A DNA stretch of 64,000 nucleotides, taken from positions 13,392,001 through 13,456,000 of the forward strand of contig OZ231127.1 in the NCBI GenBank assembly GCA_965153355.1, in the 5' to 3' direction. Source of the stretch: Flaccisagitta enflata (lineage: Eukaryota; Chaetognatha; Sagittoidea; Aphragmophora). Positions 47,020 to 59,586 of the stretch are shown in pieces. The stretch's first letter is position 1. Each line of letters begins with the position of its first letter. Both the position numbers and the translations under genes were made by a program. The notes under the pieces are model-generated. The model had not been told where the DNA came from. It saw only the letters and a list, made by a program, of their open reading frames with translations, and made no database searches.

Positions 47020-48330
47020 TGTTACTAAAGATATAAAGAAGTTATTGGCATTTTCTTCACCATAAGAAAAAAGTGATCATTAGTGTCTTTTTTCTTCATT
47101 TTTCCTCGTTTTTATGTTCATACACAAATGTTTATATTGGAGGAAATAATCGCTGAGTTAGGATTTTTTCCTTTCTTTCACATTTTCTTTTTTTTTTTCA
47201 TTTTGCGCAAGTGTGCATACAAAAAGCTGAGTGCGAAATTTTCTTTACATCACTGAAAAAAGGAGAGGTAATTTTTTTTCTTTCTTTTTTTCTTACTCCA
47301 CGTATTCAAATTTCCTTAGTTTCTCTCCTTTTCCTATCAGATTCATCAATTTCTAGTTTTCACAATTAAGTTGAGCATTTCTTTGATAATTGAAAAAAGA
47401 ATTAATTGAAAAAAGGGCATGTTCAACCCTCGTATGATTTGGAGTTTATCCTCATAAATTATAGAGCGAAAACAAAAAATAATCTTTTTGTGTAAACTTG
47501 TGACACATAGGTGACCCTTGTTATGAGCCTGTTGCCACTGGTGCATGATCCTTGTATGATTTTAGTGTCATCCTCGTGCGATCTTCGCTTCATCCTTGTG
47601 TGATCCATGGATTCTCATGTGATTCTTGATTCCTTTGAGTGATCCTCGTATTGTCCTCTGACCTCTCGTTGATGATTGTTTGATCCACGATTTGATTTGA
47701 GCGATCCTCGCTTTCGTCTCATCTTGACAAATTGTGATCGTTGCCATTGCAGAAAACTTCTGATCCCTGAAACAATGCATTACAGTGTTTAAACTGCATA
47801 ATCAGAATTTTTTACAGAAATAGTAATTCTTAATTTTTGAGCAAACCAAAACCACTAGTTTTCTTTTTGCGTCTTGTGCTAATCAACCATTAAGATATTT
47901 TCTACATGAAATAAAAGTAATTGTTCTAAGTCAACCAAGCAACTTCTAATACTTTGATACATGTTTGTTTTGATTGAAAATGAGAGTTTTTCTGAAATGA
48001 TCAAATGTTTTTACAAATGCTCAGTCTCAGTCGCAGAGGAATTTGTATGCATTTATTCACACGGAATCTTCGAATCACTTTTTCTATTCTCTCTTTTTTT
48101 CTCTCTCTTTTTTCTTCTTTCTTATCTCTGCAATTTTGAGGGGATAAACTGCAAATCGGGAAAAGCAGCAATGATAAAGTGACAAGCAAACAGATTACAG
48201 ATATTGAGATAGAAAAACATACATACGGAGAAGAAACAGAAACACAGACAGATAGACAGACAGACAGACGGACGGACTGACGGACGGGAAGAATTGTGAT
48301 GAATTCATTCTCTGAAACAGACAACGAACT
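47020..48330. other. Intron 2 DNA, anonymous
   Basis: No exon seen. 47540-47720 repeats the words 'gatcctcg' and 'gatccttg' irregularly. (GACA)n at 48245-48280. Confidence 0.4.
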
Positions 48331-48407
48331 TTTCTTGATTGCCAAGTTTATCCGTTATGTATTCTACGCAACACAGCGATGAGGACGAAAAAAAAGTCAG
48401 TAATAGT

Positions 48408-48408
48408 T

Positions 48409-48465
<57 letters not shown>

Positions 48466-48755
48466 GCAACAGCATAACAGCAACCATATGTAGCCATAGC
48501 AACAATGTAACAACAGCCAGAACCAACAACAGCAACCTTGACAACAGCAACGTAACAGCAACAGCAACAACAGCAGCAGCAACAGCAGCAACAGCAACAG
48601 CAACCATAGCAACAACAAAGCAACAACAGCAGCAGCAGCAACAGCAGCAGCAGCACATAATAAAACAAAAACAAAACAAAACAAAAACAACAACAACAAC
48701 AACCAACAACAACAACAACAGCAACAACAACAACAACAAAAACAACAACAACAAC
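48408..48755. repeat. (CAA/CAG)n triplet tract, ~350 bp
   Basis: (AAC)n, then mixed CAGCAA, then AAAAC-type repeats. The 164-codon plus-strand frame (poly-Asn, Thr, Gln) is repeat-derived and has no domain. Confidence 0.95.
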
Positions 48756-49309
48756 CTTAACCACTCTGAATGTGCCACTTCACACAAATTTGACAGCAGA
48801 CATGTTGTTATTATATTGCAAAGGCCAAACTAAAGAATGAAAAGCGATGATCGTGATTTTATTTGCAGCCGTATCACAATTCTTCATACATGGCACGTTT
48901 GAATTCAGCTGAAATGAAAATTTTCACAAAAACCCACGAAGAAAGAAATACAAATCTCTCAAGGTTTAGATGAGGTTTTTGTTTTTTTTTAATGAAATAT
49001 GGAAAGCCGCGTTTTTAAAACGTTTTAAGGGAAGGAGAATGTTGCTTTATTCCTCTTCAGAATATGGCCACTTTAAATGGCGGAGGATAGAAAGGAAACT
49101 CAAGGAATTAAAGGTTGGCGTTAAGAAAAGGGGGGGGCGTGAGAATGGGGCAATGTGCTACAAATAACAAGCTGTGGGTGTCCAGGGGCCAATTGACTTC
49201 AAAACAATCAGAAAAAGTAAATGGACTATACAGTTTTTAATACAAAACCATGTCTATGAATTCTAAAGGTTTTTTTTTTTTCTTTATCTTTTTTCCGTTA
49301 CAAAGGATT

Positions 49310-49478
49310 TTTAGTCGCGTGCACATGACACTACACCCCGCTTTGTCCGTCTGTTGGTTGGTTGGTCGGTCAGTCGGTCAGTCAGTCAGAGTACTTTTTT
49401 ATGATTTTCTGACACTCACTGCTCTGCCCAAATGGTCCTAGTGACCTCCAAATAAGGCCTGGCCCACCCACACATGAC
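49310..49478 (+). repeat. Dispersed repeat family, subtype A copy
   Basis: TTTTTAGTCGCGTGCACATG, 'accccgctttgtccgtctg', 'tcactgctctgcccaaatgg', 'ctggcccacccacacatgac'. Confidence 0.8.
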
Positions 49479-49511
49479 TTCGAGCGCTTTGCTGTCGCTT
49501 GTATTTTCCAT

Positions 49512-49679
49512 GAGGAGACACACAGATATACGACAGGGAGGAACTGGATCTTGGCTTAAGCTTCCATATTGGCAATGCTGCTTTATCGCTTATTCCAAGA
49601 ACATTGAGTCTCATTCGGCAGAAAGATGGGATTTATTACGTCGATAACGCCGCCGATCCATGTTCAAACCCTGAAAAAG
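49512..49679 (+). CDS. Possible orphan exon, Ig-like edge strand
   Basis: A frame open from about 49512 encodes SFHIGNAALSLIP and KDGIYYVDNAADPCSNPEK, ending at AAAAA|GTGAGT (49679), a good donor. The spacing resembles the end of an immunoglobulin domain (I-x-N-x-x-L-x-L then D-G-x-Y-Y), but the usual Cys after Tyr is Val. It ends in phase 0, so it cannot sit between exons 2 and 3 of the surrounding gene, whose junction is phase 1. It may be a skipped or pseudo-exon, or chance. Confidence 0.22.
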
Positions 49680-49689
49680 TGAGTCTTAC

Positions 49690-49738
49690 CCCCCCCCCCT
49701 CGCTCTCGCTCTCGCTCTCTCACGCTCTCGCTCTCTCA

Positions 49739-49808
<70 letters not shown>

Positions 49809-49825
49809 GCTCTCGCTCTCTTACA

Positions 49826-49880
<55 letters not shown>
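49690..49880. repeat. (CT)n microsatellite with CTCG variants
   Basis: CT and CTCG repeats directly after the possible orphan exon. Confidence 0.96.
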
Positions 49881-49883
<3 letters not shown>

Positions 49884-50037
49884 GTCCGATAAAACTGTTC
49901 TATGGCGGGAAATTTTGGTGGCACCCTTTACAATGCAATGGAACCCAGAAGCTGAATTTCTGTTCGAGGTTGTGGCTTCTTTTTTTTCACCACACTTCTT
50001 TATGTTCACCACGTGGAACATAAAACATAATACGGAC

Positions 50038-50212
50038 ACGCTGCTTTACACCTTACTGTATCGGTCCGTCCGTCGGCTCTTCCGCTGGTCCATCCATCCG
50101 TTGGTCTGTCCGTCCTTAAGTCCGTCCATTTCCGAATTGCGAGCAGTTTTTTCCATTACTGCCGCTACCCAGTCGTCTACAATTGTCATGTCGTGTATAT
50201 GGCCTTGTTTTA
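50038..50212 (+). repeat. Dispersed repeat family, subtype B copy
   Basis: 'ccgtccgtcggctcttcc', CCGT core, 'tttccgaattgcgagcag', 'attactgccgctacccag' and 'gtatatggccttgtttt'; the hairpin end is decayed. Confidence 0.7.
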
Positions 50213-51001
50213 ATGTCAATCTTTTCGTCGGTTTTTTCACTTCATTCACTTCTCCCGGTCTCAATGACACGGTGTGATTCTTTTTTTTCAAATGGGCATA
50301 AATGAGGTTTCATTGCGTTTGATACTGTCGAATATATGGCTTTTGTTCTCGGCTTTGTTCTCGTCTCGGCTTTCGATGTGAACTTTTTCGTGCGTTGGGA
50401 GTTTAATTAGAGAGTTTTAGCACGATTCAAGTTCGAGAATTGGCTTCCAAAGTTTGCCTCACCACGACGAGAGATAGCTCGTTTGAGACACAGAGAGACA
50501 GACAGATAGAGAGACAGAGAGAGACAGACAGACAGACAGAACAGACAGACAGACAGACAGTCGGACGGCTAGGTGGTCAGCCAAATGCAGGAAAAAGTTA
50601 TGCTTGGTTTGTATAGGCGCGAAGAAAGAAAAAGAAGGTGGTTGGAATGCTGAAGGAGGTTAGCGGGGGATAGATTTGATGGGGAGGTGGAAAAGTAAGG
50701 GAAAGAGGACGGTTGACGGAAGAGGAAATGGAACAGGTGGTCGAAATGAAGGAAGAAAAGACAATGGGGATAAGAGGAGGGCAAGGGAAAAGGAGGGGGG
50801 GAAAGGGTTTGGGAGGAGGGAGAGGGAAAGGGAGGAGGGAAAGGGAGAATAAAGTGGCGAAGAAAAGCGAAGGAGGGAAAAGCAAAACCCATCCTGAAGG
50901 CCCGCCTACCGGAAACAAAAAGATCAAGAAAAAATTAACTTGATTGCAACCACTTTATCTCATTTTCTCCTCTCACTTCATTACTAGCCGAGTCCATCGT
51001 C

Positions 51002-51005
<4 letters not shown>

Positions 51006-51062
<57 letters not shown>

Positions 51063-51087
51063 TGTCTATCAATGGACTATGTCTGTC

Positions 51088-51151
<64 letters not shown>

Positions 51152-51178
51152 GTGTGTGTGTGTGTGTGCGTGTGTGTG

Positions 51179-51212
<34 letters not shown>
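51006..51212. repeat. (GT)n microsatellite
   Basis: Two GT blocks separated by 'ctgtctatcaatggacta'. Confidence 0.97.
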
Positions 51213-51835
51213 AGTATGTGTTTATTACATTTGTTTCTGTCTATTTGCCTGCCAAACCCACCACCCATTCCTAGTCTCACTCAGCCTGCCAGTCTTAATT
51301 TCAACCTCTAAGTCATTCGTTGACGTGACGCCTATATGCCAGTCGGATGTGTCAATGTGCAAAAGGTTTTTTGATAAGACCATCAACATAAAATAGTATA
51401 AGGTATCAAATTTTAAGACCCTAAGTGTTTTTATTTTGTTAAATTTCATTCATCTTCTGTTGTTGTCTTTTTCAGAACTCTTTTTTAGCCGCTTATTTGT
51501 ATATTGCTTTGATGATGATTTTTTAACAGTATAATTGCTCATGATCCTTATTTAACCAACACCCATTTCAAGCACGTCCCGAAAGGACTGTGTCCCAAAT
51601 CGCTACCCATTTCCACTTTTAACCCGTGCCACCCATTTCTAGCCCTAATTTGCCACCCATTCCTAGTCTCGTCATGCATAAGTTTTGTCGAGAGGCGGGA
51701 AACTGCGGCTCTTAAAGTTAGAACTTGTTTCTTCTCCTTCTTCTGGCCGCATTCTTGTCTCATGTTTCGGCGCTTTTGGTCCCTCTTTTGTTGCTAAGAG
51801 CGTGAAAGAAGTTGTTCACTCGTTAATATTGCCGT

Positions 51836-51992
51836 TTGTCCCACTCCGCCCTTGAATTAGTTATGAGTCTATGGATGTATGGGAGAAATATTAGTGTTTG
51901 TCTCTCTCCACCCTTGCATTAGTTATGAGTCTCTGGATGTATGAGGGAGATATTGTCGTTAGCCCCTCTCCACCCCTGTATTAGTCTATGAT
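51836..51992. repeat. 62-bp tandem repeat, 2.5 units
   Basis: ATTAGTTATGAGTCT at 51856 and 51918, with a truncated third at 51980; period 62 bp. Confidence 0.85.
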
Positions 51993-52735
51993 ATCATTTC
52001 ATCGGCATATACACTAACCCCGACCAATTTTAGCGACAAAATGTCAAATTAGCCTGATCTCTTACACGTCTTGATGAGCAGCGAATCATATTTAATACAC
52101 AGACAGCATGACCTGCGTTTGTGTTTGTTTTGCTGCTTCCATAGATAGGGATTGCACAATGCACAGGTCAGCGATACGGTTGGAAAGTTTTTCAATGCGT
52201 TTTTCTACCCAAACTTATCTCAGCAACATGTTTTACTACCGAAGGCTAAGCAGTCGGACGGTTTTTAGGTTCGTGTGAATGACGATAAGAATGAAAACAC
52301 AAATGATGCACCTGGAGGCCTTCTTGTCTATCCCTCTTTGAAGCTGATAAAGAAAAGAAATGGCACAGGAAGAAGATTGAAGTGTACTGTTATCAGCAAC
52401 CTGATGGAAAACTTGCATGCATACGTCCATACGTGCGCCCATGCGTGTCTAGTATCTACTATACACGCCTGGACGACTGTATACCTGCTAGCTTGTTTGC
52501 GCTTGCGAGCGCTTGCGCGTACACGTATGTGTGAGTAAAAATAAACACACGAAACCAGAGGGAAAGAAAGCGTGTCATTTTCATTCTGCGCGCTGTTATC
52601 ACTACTTTTGGTTCGCGATCTGGAAAAGGAAAAACCCCGCCCTTACGTTTGACAGTTTCCCACTGGTTGGCTCGGCTCTGTCGTAAGATTATAGCTGTTT
52701 GGTTCGACATGTTTTTGTTGTTCATTTCGTCTTAC
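51993..52735. other. Intron 2 DNA, anonymous
   Basis: No exon recognised. Confidence 0.35.
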
Positions 52736-52738
52736 CAG

Positions 52739-52826
52739 TCTGTCCGTCCGTCCGTCCGTCCGTCTGTCCGTCCCTCCGTCCGTCCCTCCGTCCCTCCGTC
52801 CCTCCGTCCGTCCATCCGTCCGTTAC
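52739..52826. repeat. (CCGT)n microsatellite
   Basis: About 20 units of CCGT/CCCT. The same tetranucleotide forms the core of the dispersed repeat family, so this may be an isolated core. Confidence 0.92.
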
Positions 52827-53285
52827 GCCTCTTCTGATATCACGCAGATGACGCATCGAGTTGCCCGCCTGGGCTTGTTATTCTTTTGTTTGTGTTCATT
52901 CAATTCGCTTCATAAGTAACTTCATGATTACTTTTGTCATTCTTTAGACGATTTCAAAATTGTCTAGTGTGTGCCCTCTGCTCAGAGGTAGTACAGTTTT
53001 GGCGTTTGTTTAGGTTTTGTTGATAGTTGTTTTGAGGAAAGGTTCTCGCTTCGTCTTTCCATAAGCCTTTTGTTTGTTTATTTTTTTCTCTCCATACGTT
53101 TCGTCAGTGACTTCATCATAACTTCCATAAGTTTGTCAACAGCATTGACATCCTCCTTCCTGTGCTGTTTTGTATTTTGTTCATTTGTTTCTCATCATTT
53201 CCTTGAAGCAGAGCGTAAACAGAGCGAGATAGGAAACTTACCATTTTGGCGCCATCTTGCCCTTGTGTGTAAACCTCATCAACTT

Positions 53286-53427
<142 letters not shown>

Positions 53428-53905
53428 ACTCAATCATTGCGTTTGTTTTGTTATCGTCTTGTGTGGTTGATGGAATCATTAAGTCGTTGTTGTTGTTGTT
53501 TTTCCCCTAACCTTTTTGGATCCATGAGGCGAAGAATAATTCGCGCGGTTATCATATCCTCTGTCAACCGACAACCTGCCAGAAGTTATCAGAACATACG
53601 CGCGGGGGTCTTTTTCAAGAAAGGGAATGTCTAAGGACTCTGTAGTTTATGTTGGTAGTGCGAATAAATGGTTTGGGGTTTTGAAATCAAAAATATACGG
53701 CCGGGCAGAGGACTTTAGTTTAGGATAGGTGATCTGACAAGAAAAAGAAAATGTTAGGGTGGGAGATTTTGAGTCAGATTAAAGGCGAAAATATGAGTTT
53801 GATTGATGGTAAGTAACCCTGATGCGTGATTATCCGCATGATCCTGGCAAACCATTTGACATAGATAGAACACAGAATTGGGATTTATCTAGTGCCGCTT
53901 TGGAT

Positions 53906-53907
<2 letters not shown>

Positions 53908-53957
<50 letters not shown>
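53908..53957. repeat. (GA)n microsatellite
   Basis: Pure GA run; another GA run occurs at 54350-54404. Confidence 0.96.
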
Positions 53958-53960
<3 letters not shown>

Positions 53961-54344
53961 CGTCAGTATATATAGAAGTGATGAATGAGTTTTTCTGCAG
54001 TTGCAAATTTCAGTAGATTTTTTTTCCGTTTCTTTTTTCTTTCTTTTTTTAACTTATGAGAGTGGTTTTTGTTGCATTACAGAAGGCATTGGGCAAACTG
54101 CCTTCTTCTAGCCAACCATACACAAAGCTTTTGCACAGAAAAAAAACTTAAAACAGGGCGGTAACCAAAGCAAAGAAAAAGTATATTTTCCATTTGCTTT
54201 GACTTAAGATAAACAGGAAGACACTGGAGGCTGGAAAGAGTAGCTGGCATGTATGAGGTATGGTCCTGTATTATCGGGAGATAGACGTGTTAACTTATTA
54301 AAAACAGTTTCAATTTTGCACTTTGTAATTTCAGATAGACAAAC

Positions 54345-54406
<62 letters not shown>

Positions 54407-54665
54407 AGTGAGAATTGAGAATCAAACAGTCTAACAGATGGGTTGTGACAGAAAGACGGACCAATCTGCACATACAAAGACAAAGAAACTAATCAGGACA
54501 AAAAGAATAACGTCTGTAGAAAAAGAATGGTAAGAATTAGTTGTCCTGCCAGAAGCGGCGACGCGAAGAACCGAAGAAAAACCGTTTTCATTCTAGTTGA
54601 CTGCAGGAAATAAACCAACTTTCATGATTCATGGCGACTAATTTTCTGCAGACCAGATTCCACCC

Positions 54666-54720
<55 letters not shown>

Positions 54721-54831
54721 GGACGACACTTCCTGGGTTCTTAGTAAGGTCTGTCTATGATGATGATGATGACGACGATGACGATGACGATGACGATGAT
54801 GACGATGATGATGATGATGATGATGATGATA
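54666..54831. repeat. (GAT)n microsatellites
   Basis: Two GAT tracts (54667-54720, 54757-54831, the second with GAC variants). Confidence 0.96.
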
Positions 54832-54849
54832 GCAACATTCTTGTTTCCG

Positions 54850-55980
54850 GGTGAAAAATGGAATCTTCAGTGTTTCCTCCTTTGAAGTCCATACATTAGC
54901 CCGCAGTGATTCTATTGGTTCTGATGGTCGCCAGATGGTCCTGGCCTTGCCAACCCATCAGTGGCGTTATCTCAAGTGTAATGACTTACGGTTGAAATAC
55001 TTCCAAAATACATATCTTGTTTTTTTGGTTTTTTTTATGTTTTTTTTTAAAGAAGAAGCTATGACGATCTCATGTTAGCACAGCTCCTTGTAAGACTGGG
55101 CAGAAAAGTGATGGGATGGACTGGTGGTCGTATTTTCGAAAATGTATAATTGGCTCGATATTACGATAATCTCATAAAGTCAAATGAATTCTTTTAATGC
55201 AATCGTAACGTGCTACCATAAATCAATCAAAAATAGCGTCCTAGTGTTTGACCTCTTGCTTTGTCGCAAAAATATCGTTAATGCTTTTGATGACTCATTA
55301 CTGTCAGTCGCTTCTTTTTGCAGTTTTGCCTTAGTCCATTAAAAGCGTGTTATAAGTTCATAACTGTTCCCGTATCGACTAAATGACTGAATTAACTGGA
55401 AACTTAATGGTTTTTGTACTCCCTTTCATTCATCTAATTGTTTCTCTTTGATGTGAATTGATGATGGCTCGATACCGTCAATGTTTCTGATGAGTTTCAT
55501 CTATGACTTCGTGTCCAGTTATGTGCACAACTGTGTGCAACTGCGCGTACAACTGCGCGTGCGAATTGGTTTACAGTCGCGCGTGCGAATGGGTGTACAA
55601 TCGCGTTTTTAACCTCGACATCTGTTGTGCATTTCAGTGGCGCCAAAAGCTTTCGAAGCCTTTCCTTCGGCCTTCCCTTCGGCTTCGTCTGTTTTTTTTT
55701 CATGTCTTTGTATTTTCTTTATCTGTGTTTGTTTCTCCTTTTTTTTCACCCATTTCTTTCCTTCTCATAATTCGTTTTCACATTACGTCCTTTCTTTCTT
55801 CCTCTCGCGTATTTTCCCTCTTGATTTCTCCCTTTTCCTCCATCCTATTATACAACTCTGTTTCAAAACAGTCATCTTTTACCATTCCAATGTGCCAATG
55901 TACCAATTCATATTCGTTCCGATAATCACACTGAAACGACATTTGTTTCCTTCCTTTTTTTGATTTTTTTCTTCAAATTG
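54850..55980. other. Intron 2 DNA before exon 3
   Basis: No exon with the required phase. T/C-rich tracts from 55680 towards the acceptor. 55540-55610 carries short CTGCGCGT-type repeats. Confidence 0.4.
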
Positions 55981-56016
55981 ATCCCTATATCACTCTCTCG
56001 TTGCTGCGACTACCAG

Positions 56017-56155
56017 TGCTGACCTCGGACGGCGCTTTGTCGCATCAGCTGGAAATCTTTCCGGCGGTGATCACGGCAAAAGTCGGACAACCCGCGGAAT
56101 TCCTCTGCAAACTCAGAAGCGGAGAGGAAGCTCCGGAAGACACGGTCTTCTCATG
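56017..56155 (+). CDS. Secreted LDLa/Ig/Gly-rich protein, exon 3: Ig first half
   Basis: Acceptor GACTACCAG|TGCTGACC completes the phase-1 codon from exon 2. Donor CTCATG|GTAGAG ends in phase 2, splitting the Trp codon. It encodes residues 156-202, including QLEIFPAVITAKVGQPAEF, then the first Ig Cys (186) and FSW with the core Trp at 202. The 16-residue Cys-to-Trp spacing suits an immunoglobulin fold. Clearly GC-richer than the surrounding intron. An 18.6-kb intron full of simple repeats precedes it. Confidence 0.82.
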
Positions 56156-56840
56156 GTAGAGAATAATCCCCGTTTGCAATGACGCGGTAGAATCTGATGA
56201 TAGAATTGGATGGGGGGGGGGGGCAGCTGATGGAATAAATTATGTAATAAGACAGCAGAGTTCCATGGTATCATCTAACGACATAATCCTAAAGGACGGC
56301 AAAGTATTAAGCTAAAATCCGATAATAAAATGCATCGTGTCGACATTACAAAATGGCGTTTCAGCAGAATCCCCGCGATCTGAAAGACAGAGAAACTTCG
56401 GCAAATTCTTGAAATATGCTTGCAGGCTGTTATTCTCGTGATTTTCTCAAGACCACGGGGGAAAAAGGAGGGGGACAATGGCCGAAGGAAAATGAATGAT
56501 AATAAGAAAACGAAAACAATGATATGGAGAGAAAGAGAGAGAAAGAAAACGAAGGCGAAGCAATGAGATGGAAAGGGGGAATGCAAAAAAGAAAAGAAGT
56601 GAATGGAAGGCGTTAGATACTAAAAGCAATTTTAGAAATATTGGGTACAAGGTAACGGAGTGGGAATGATAAAGTCATGAAAAAAGTTTCAAATTGAAGC
56701 AACTTGGGCTGTCTTACCATAGCACCATATTTAAAGTGTATAATATTCGGAAAAATACGTACCGACGGCCCACTGAGGAACCTACGAACTACAAAAAATG
56801 ATTATCGTAGGTTGACTGTGACGGAAAATGAGTAGGTCAG

Positions 56841-57212
<372 letters not shown>

Positions 57213-57666
57213 TTTTTCTTCTCACTGTTCTTTTTTTAGCGGTCGACCTCCAGTGGTGACTTAGCTTAGCGAAGTGCGGGTAGAATGGGAAATATATGCC
57301 ACACCTGCGAACGCATAAATCAGAGTAAAAAAGCTGAGACATGCTCCGCCCCCAACCCATGCCACCCCAATCTCAGAGTTCGCTCAGTTTCTACGCCTGG
57401 CCTTGCAAATGGTTACCCCTTCTGAAAAAGGACCTCTCTCACATAAGGTTACTTAACCAACCTGACCCTGACGGGCTAAGTAAAATGGATACCTCGATTC
57501 TTTTTCTGCTGATTAGAAAAGAAAATTGTGCAAAATGAGTAAAAAATGTCGATGTTTTGAATAAACTCCACCAATGAAAAAAACCCGCCCAGTGATCATT
57601 TATATGGAGTAACTTTTTACAGCGGCATTTCCGCAAAGATTCAAGGCATTTGACACAAACACACTA

Positions 57667-57940
57667 GGGTGGTCGGGAATTTGGTCAAAATTCATATATT
57701 GATATACTTGGGCCCTTTGCATGAATAATCAATAAAAGAAGAATTTATTGCAAGTTGCGGTGTGATTTCAAACAAGAAGCCTTGTTGGCAAAACTATAGG
57801 CTTAGGAAGCCATGGGAAACCTATAGTGTTGCCGTCATGGTTTAATCTTCAAATTCCTGCGGGAAAACCTTCTAATTTGGTATATTTGTACACAAAAAAA
57901 AACTATTTTTTAAAAATTTGACCCAAATTCGCGACCACCC
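57667..57940. mobile_element. 274-bp TA-flanked MITE
   Basis: Inverted ends GGGTGGTCGGGAATTTGG and the complement of CCAAATTCGCGACCACCC, with TA on both sides (57665-57666, 57941-57942). The interior has its own short inverted motif 'aaactatagg'/'cctatagtgtt'. No coding frame. It sits in intron 3, about 90 bp before the second Ig exon. Confidence 0.85.
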
Positions 57941-58027
57941 TAACATACACATACCCAAATGCCATCGCTGTGGTTCTAGTTCCTTTTTTCTACGCCTTCG
58001 TCTTTCAACGCCATTTTTCGTTCTTAG

Positions 58028-58135
58028 GTACAAAACTGAGATGGAGCTGCCTGGCGGGATTCTGCCAAAAGGGGCGCGAGATTTGACCAATGGAACTCTC
58101 AGATTTAACAAGCTCAAAAAAGATCACGCAGGAAA
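58028..58135 (+). CDS. Secreted LDLa/Ig/Gly-rich protein, exon 4: Ig middle
   Basis: Acceptor GTTCTTAG|GTACAAAAC completes Trp-202, and donor GGAAA|GTGCCT ends in phase 2. It encodes YKTEMELPGGILPKGARDLT and NGTLRFNKLKKDHAGK, the C'-to-F strands of an Ig domain with the L-x-F...D-x-A-G-x-Y motif completed by the next exon. The style GGxLP...GTLRF..L...HAGKY resembles perlecan/hemicentin-type Ig domains. NGT is a possible N-glycosylation site. Confidence 0.82.
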
Positions 58136-58588
58136 GTGCCTTTCAAATTGAACCAGGCTTAAGATAGGATGAAAAAAAGCCATCTCCTCATGAAGGTCGT
58201 AGGGGAAAAAATACCCAAGCGAACACAAAAACATATCGTCTTGACGGAAATAAAAATAAGACGAACTGACAATGTTTCAAATAATCTTAGGTAGAAAATA
58301 CACACATACAAACAGTCGCAAAAGAAAAGAACTAGAAAGAGAATAAGTACTTGACGCGCATTTGACTCAATTACCAGACAAAGATTACTTTTGATTCGTT
58401 ATGTATACATAAAAAAAAGAAAGGAATGACCAAAAAAAAAAAAAGAAGTTAAAAAGAAAATACGAGGAGGGAAATATATAGATAAAAAAGAAAGCCGCGC
58501 AAATAACACAAAGGCCATTTTATGCAAATGACAGGTGATAAATTACGCAGATGAGTTTTATATGTAAATTGGCGTATGACACAGGCAG

Positions 58589-59586
58589 ATACGTTTGCGA
58601 GTTGTACGATTTTGACGAGGATACGGAAGACGCCACCGCAGTCGCAGACATCGTCATCGTCACTTCTAAACCACTCAACGGAGATCACACTTCCCAAGGT
58701 GGTGTAGATCACACCTCTCAAGGTGGTTTAGATCACACCTCTCAAGTAGGGGTGGACAAGACCACTTCTCAAGGAGTTGATCAAACTACCCAAGGTGGTA
58801 TTGATGGAAGTGTTGGCAGTGGTGACCGAGAACAGACTTCCCAAGGAGTCGATATTCCGGGTGGAGCGGTTGGAGGAAAAGGAGGAGCAGGAGGAGAAGT
58901 GATAGATGGTGAAGTAGATGGAGAAGTTGGTAAAGGAGATGTAGATGCAGAAGGCGTAGAAGGCATCGATGGGGGAGGCAGCGGCGATGGTATCAGTGGC
59001 GGTGTCACAGGCGACGGCAGTGTCACAGGCGACGGCAGTGTCACAGGCGACGGCAGTGTCACAGGCGACGGCAGTGTCACAGGCGACGGCAGTGTCACAG
59101 GCGACGGCAGAGTGACAGGCGACGGCAGTGTCACAGGAGGCGGGGGCGTCGTCATTAAGAATTTTGAGATAACCACGACGACAAAAGGGGATGGGACCGG
59201 TGGCAGTAGCAGTAGCAGCACCAGTGTCAGTGGTGGTGATAATGTAAACGGCGGTGGGGGTGTGGTTATTAAGAATTTTGAAATTTCCAAAACGGGCGGT
59301 GCTGGTGGTAGCAGTGGCAGTGGCGGTGGCAGTGTCACCGGGGGCGGCAGCAGTGGCAGTGGCGGTAGCAGTGTCACCGGCGGCGGCAGCAGTGTCACCG
59401 GCGGCGGCAGCAGTGTCACCATCGAGGGCGGTACCAACGGCGGCGGTGACGGCGTGGTCATTAAGAATTTCGAGATTTCAAAAACGAATAAAACGAAAGG
59501 GAAGACTGGTGGGGGAGGAGGAGCCTTGGGGGCGGGAGGTGGAGTTATTGGGACTGGAGCAGGAGCGCCAGGGGCCGCTGGTGCAG
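58589..59586 (+). CDS. Secreted LDLa/Ig/Gly-rich protein, exon 5: Ig end and Gly-rich repeats
   Basis: Acceptor ACACAGGCAG|ATACGTTT restores the motif HAGK-YVCE, placing the second Ig Cys at residue 241, 55 residues after the first. Donor GGTGCAG|GTAGAA ends in phase 1. After the Ig G strand (ADIVIVTSKP) come about 300 low-complexity residues: (1) HTSQGGVD-type repeats; (2) an acidic Gly segment with EVDGEVGKGDVD; (3) seven hexapeptides VTGDGS, coded by an 18-nt tandem repeat at 59010-59135; (4) the motif VVIKNFEI three times (59148, 59272, 59454), separated by Gly/Ser/Val tracts; (5) a Gly/Ala end. No Cys in the repeats. Gly-rich extended tails occur in matrix, silk-like and adhesive proteins; the function here is not known. 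The gene continues, but no further exon was recognised. Confidence 0.8.

Noticed and set aside
48339-48833. 164-codon Asn/Thr/Gln-rich frame
   Set aside because: Entirely CAA/CAG triplet repeats, with no domain or splice context.
54851-55078. Possible exon with HTLARSDSIGSDGRQMVLAL
   Set aside because: Only a phase-2 reading is open, which cannot join exons 2 and 3; no domain recognised.
58781-59461. 226-codon minus-strand Pro-rich frame
   Set aside because: Mirror of the Gly-rich exon; the plus strand has the Ig motif and valid splice sites.
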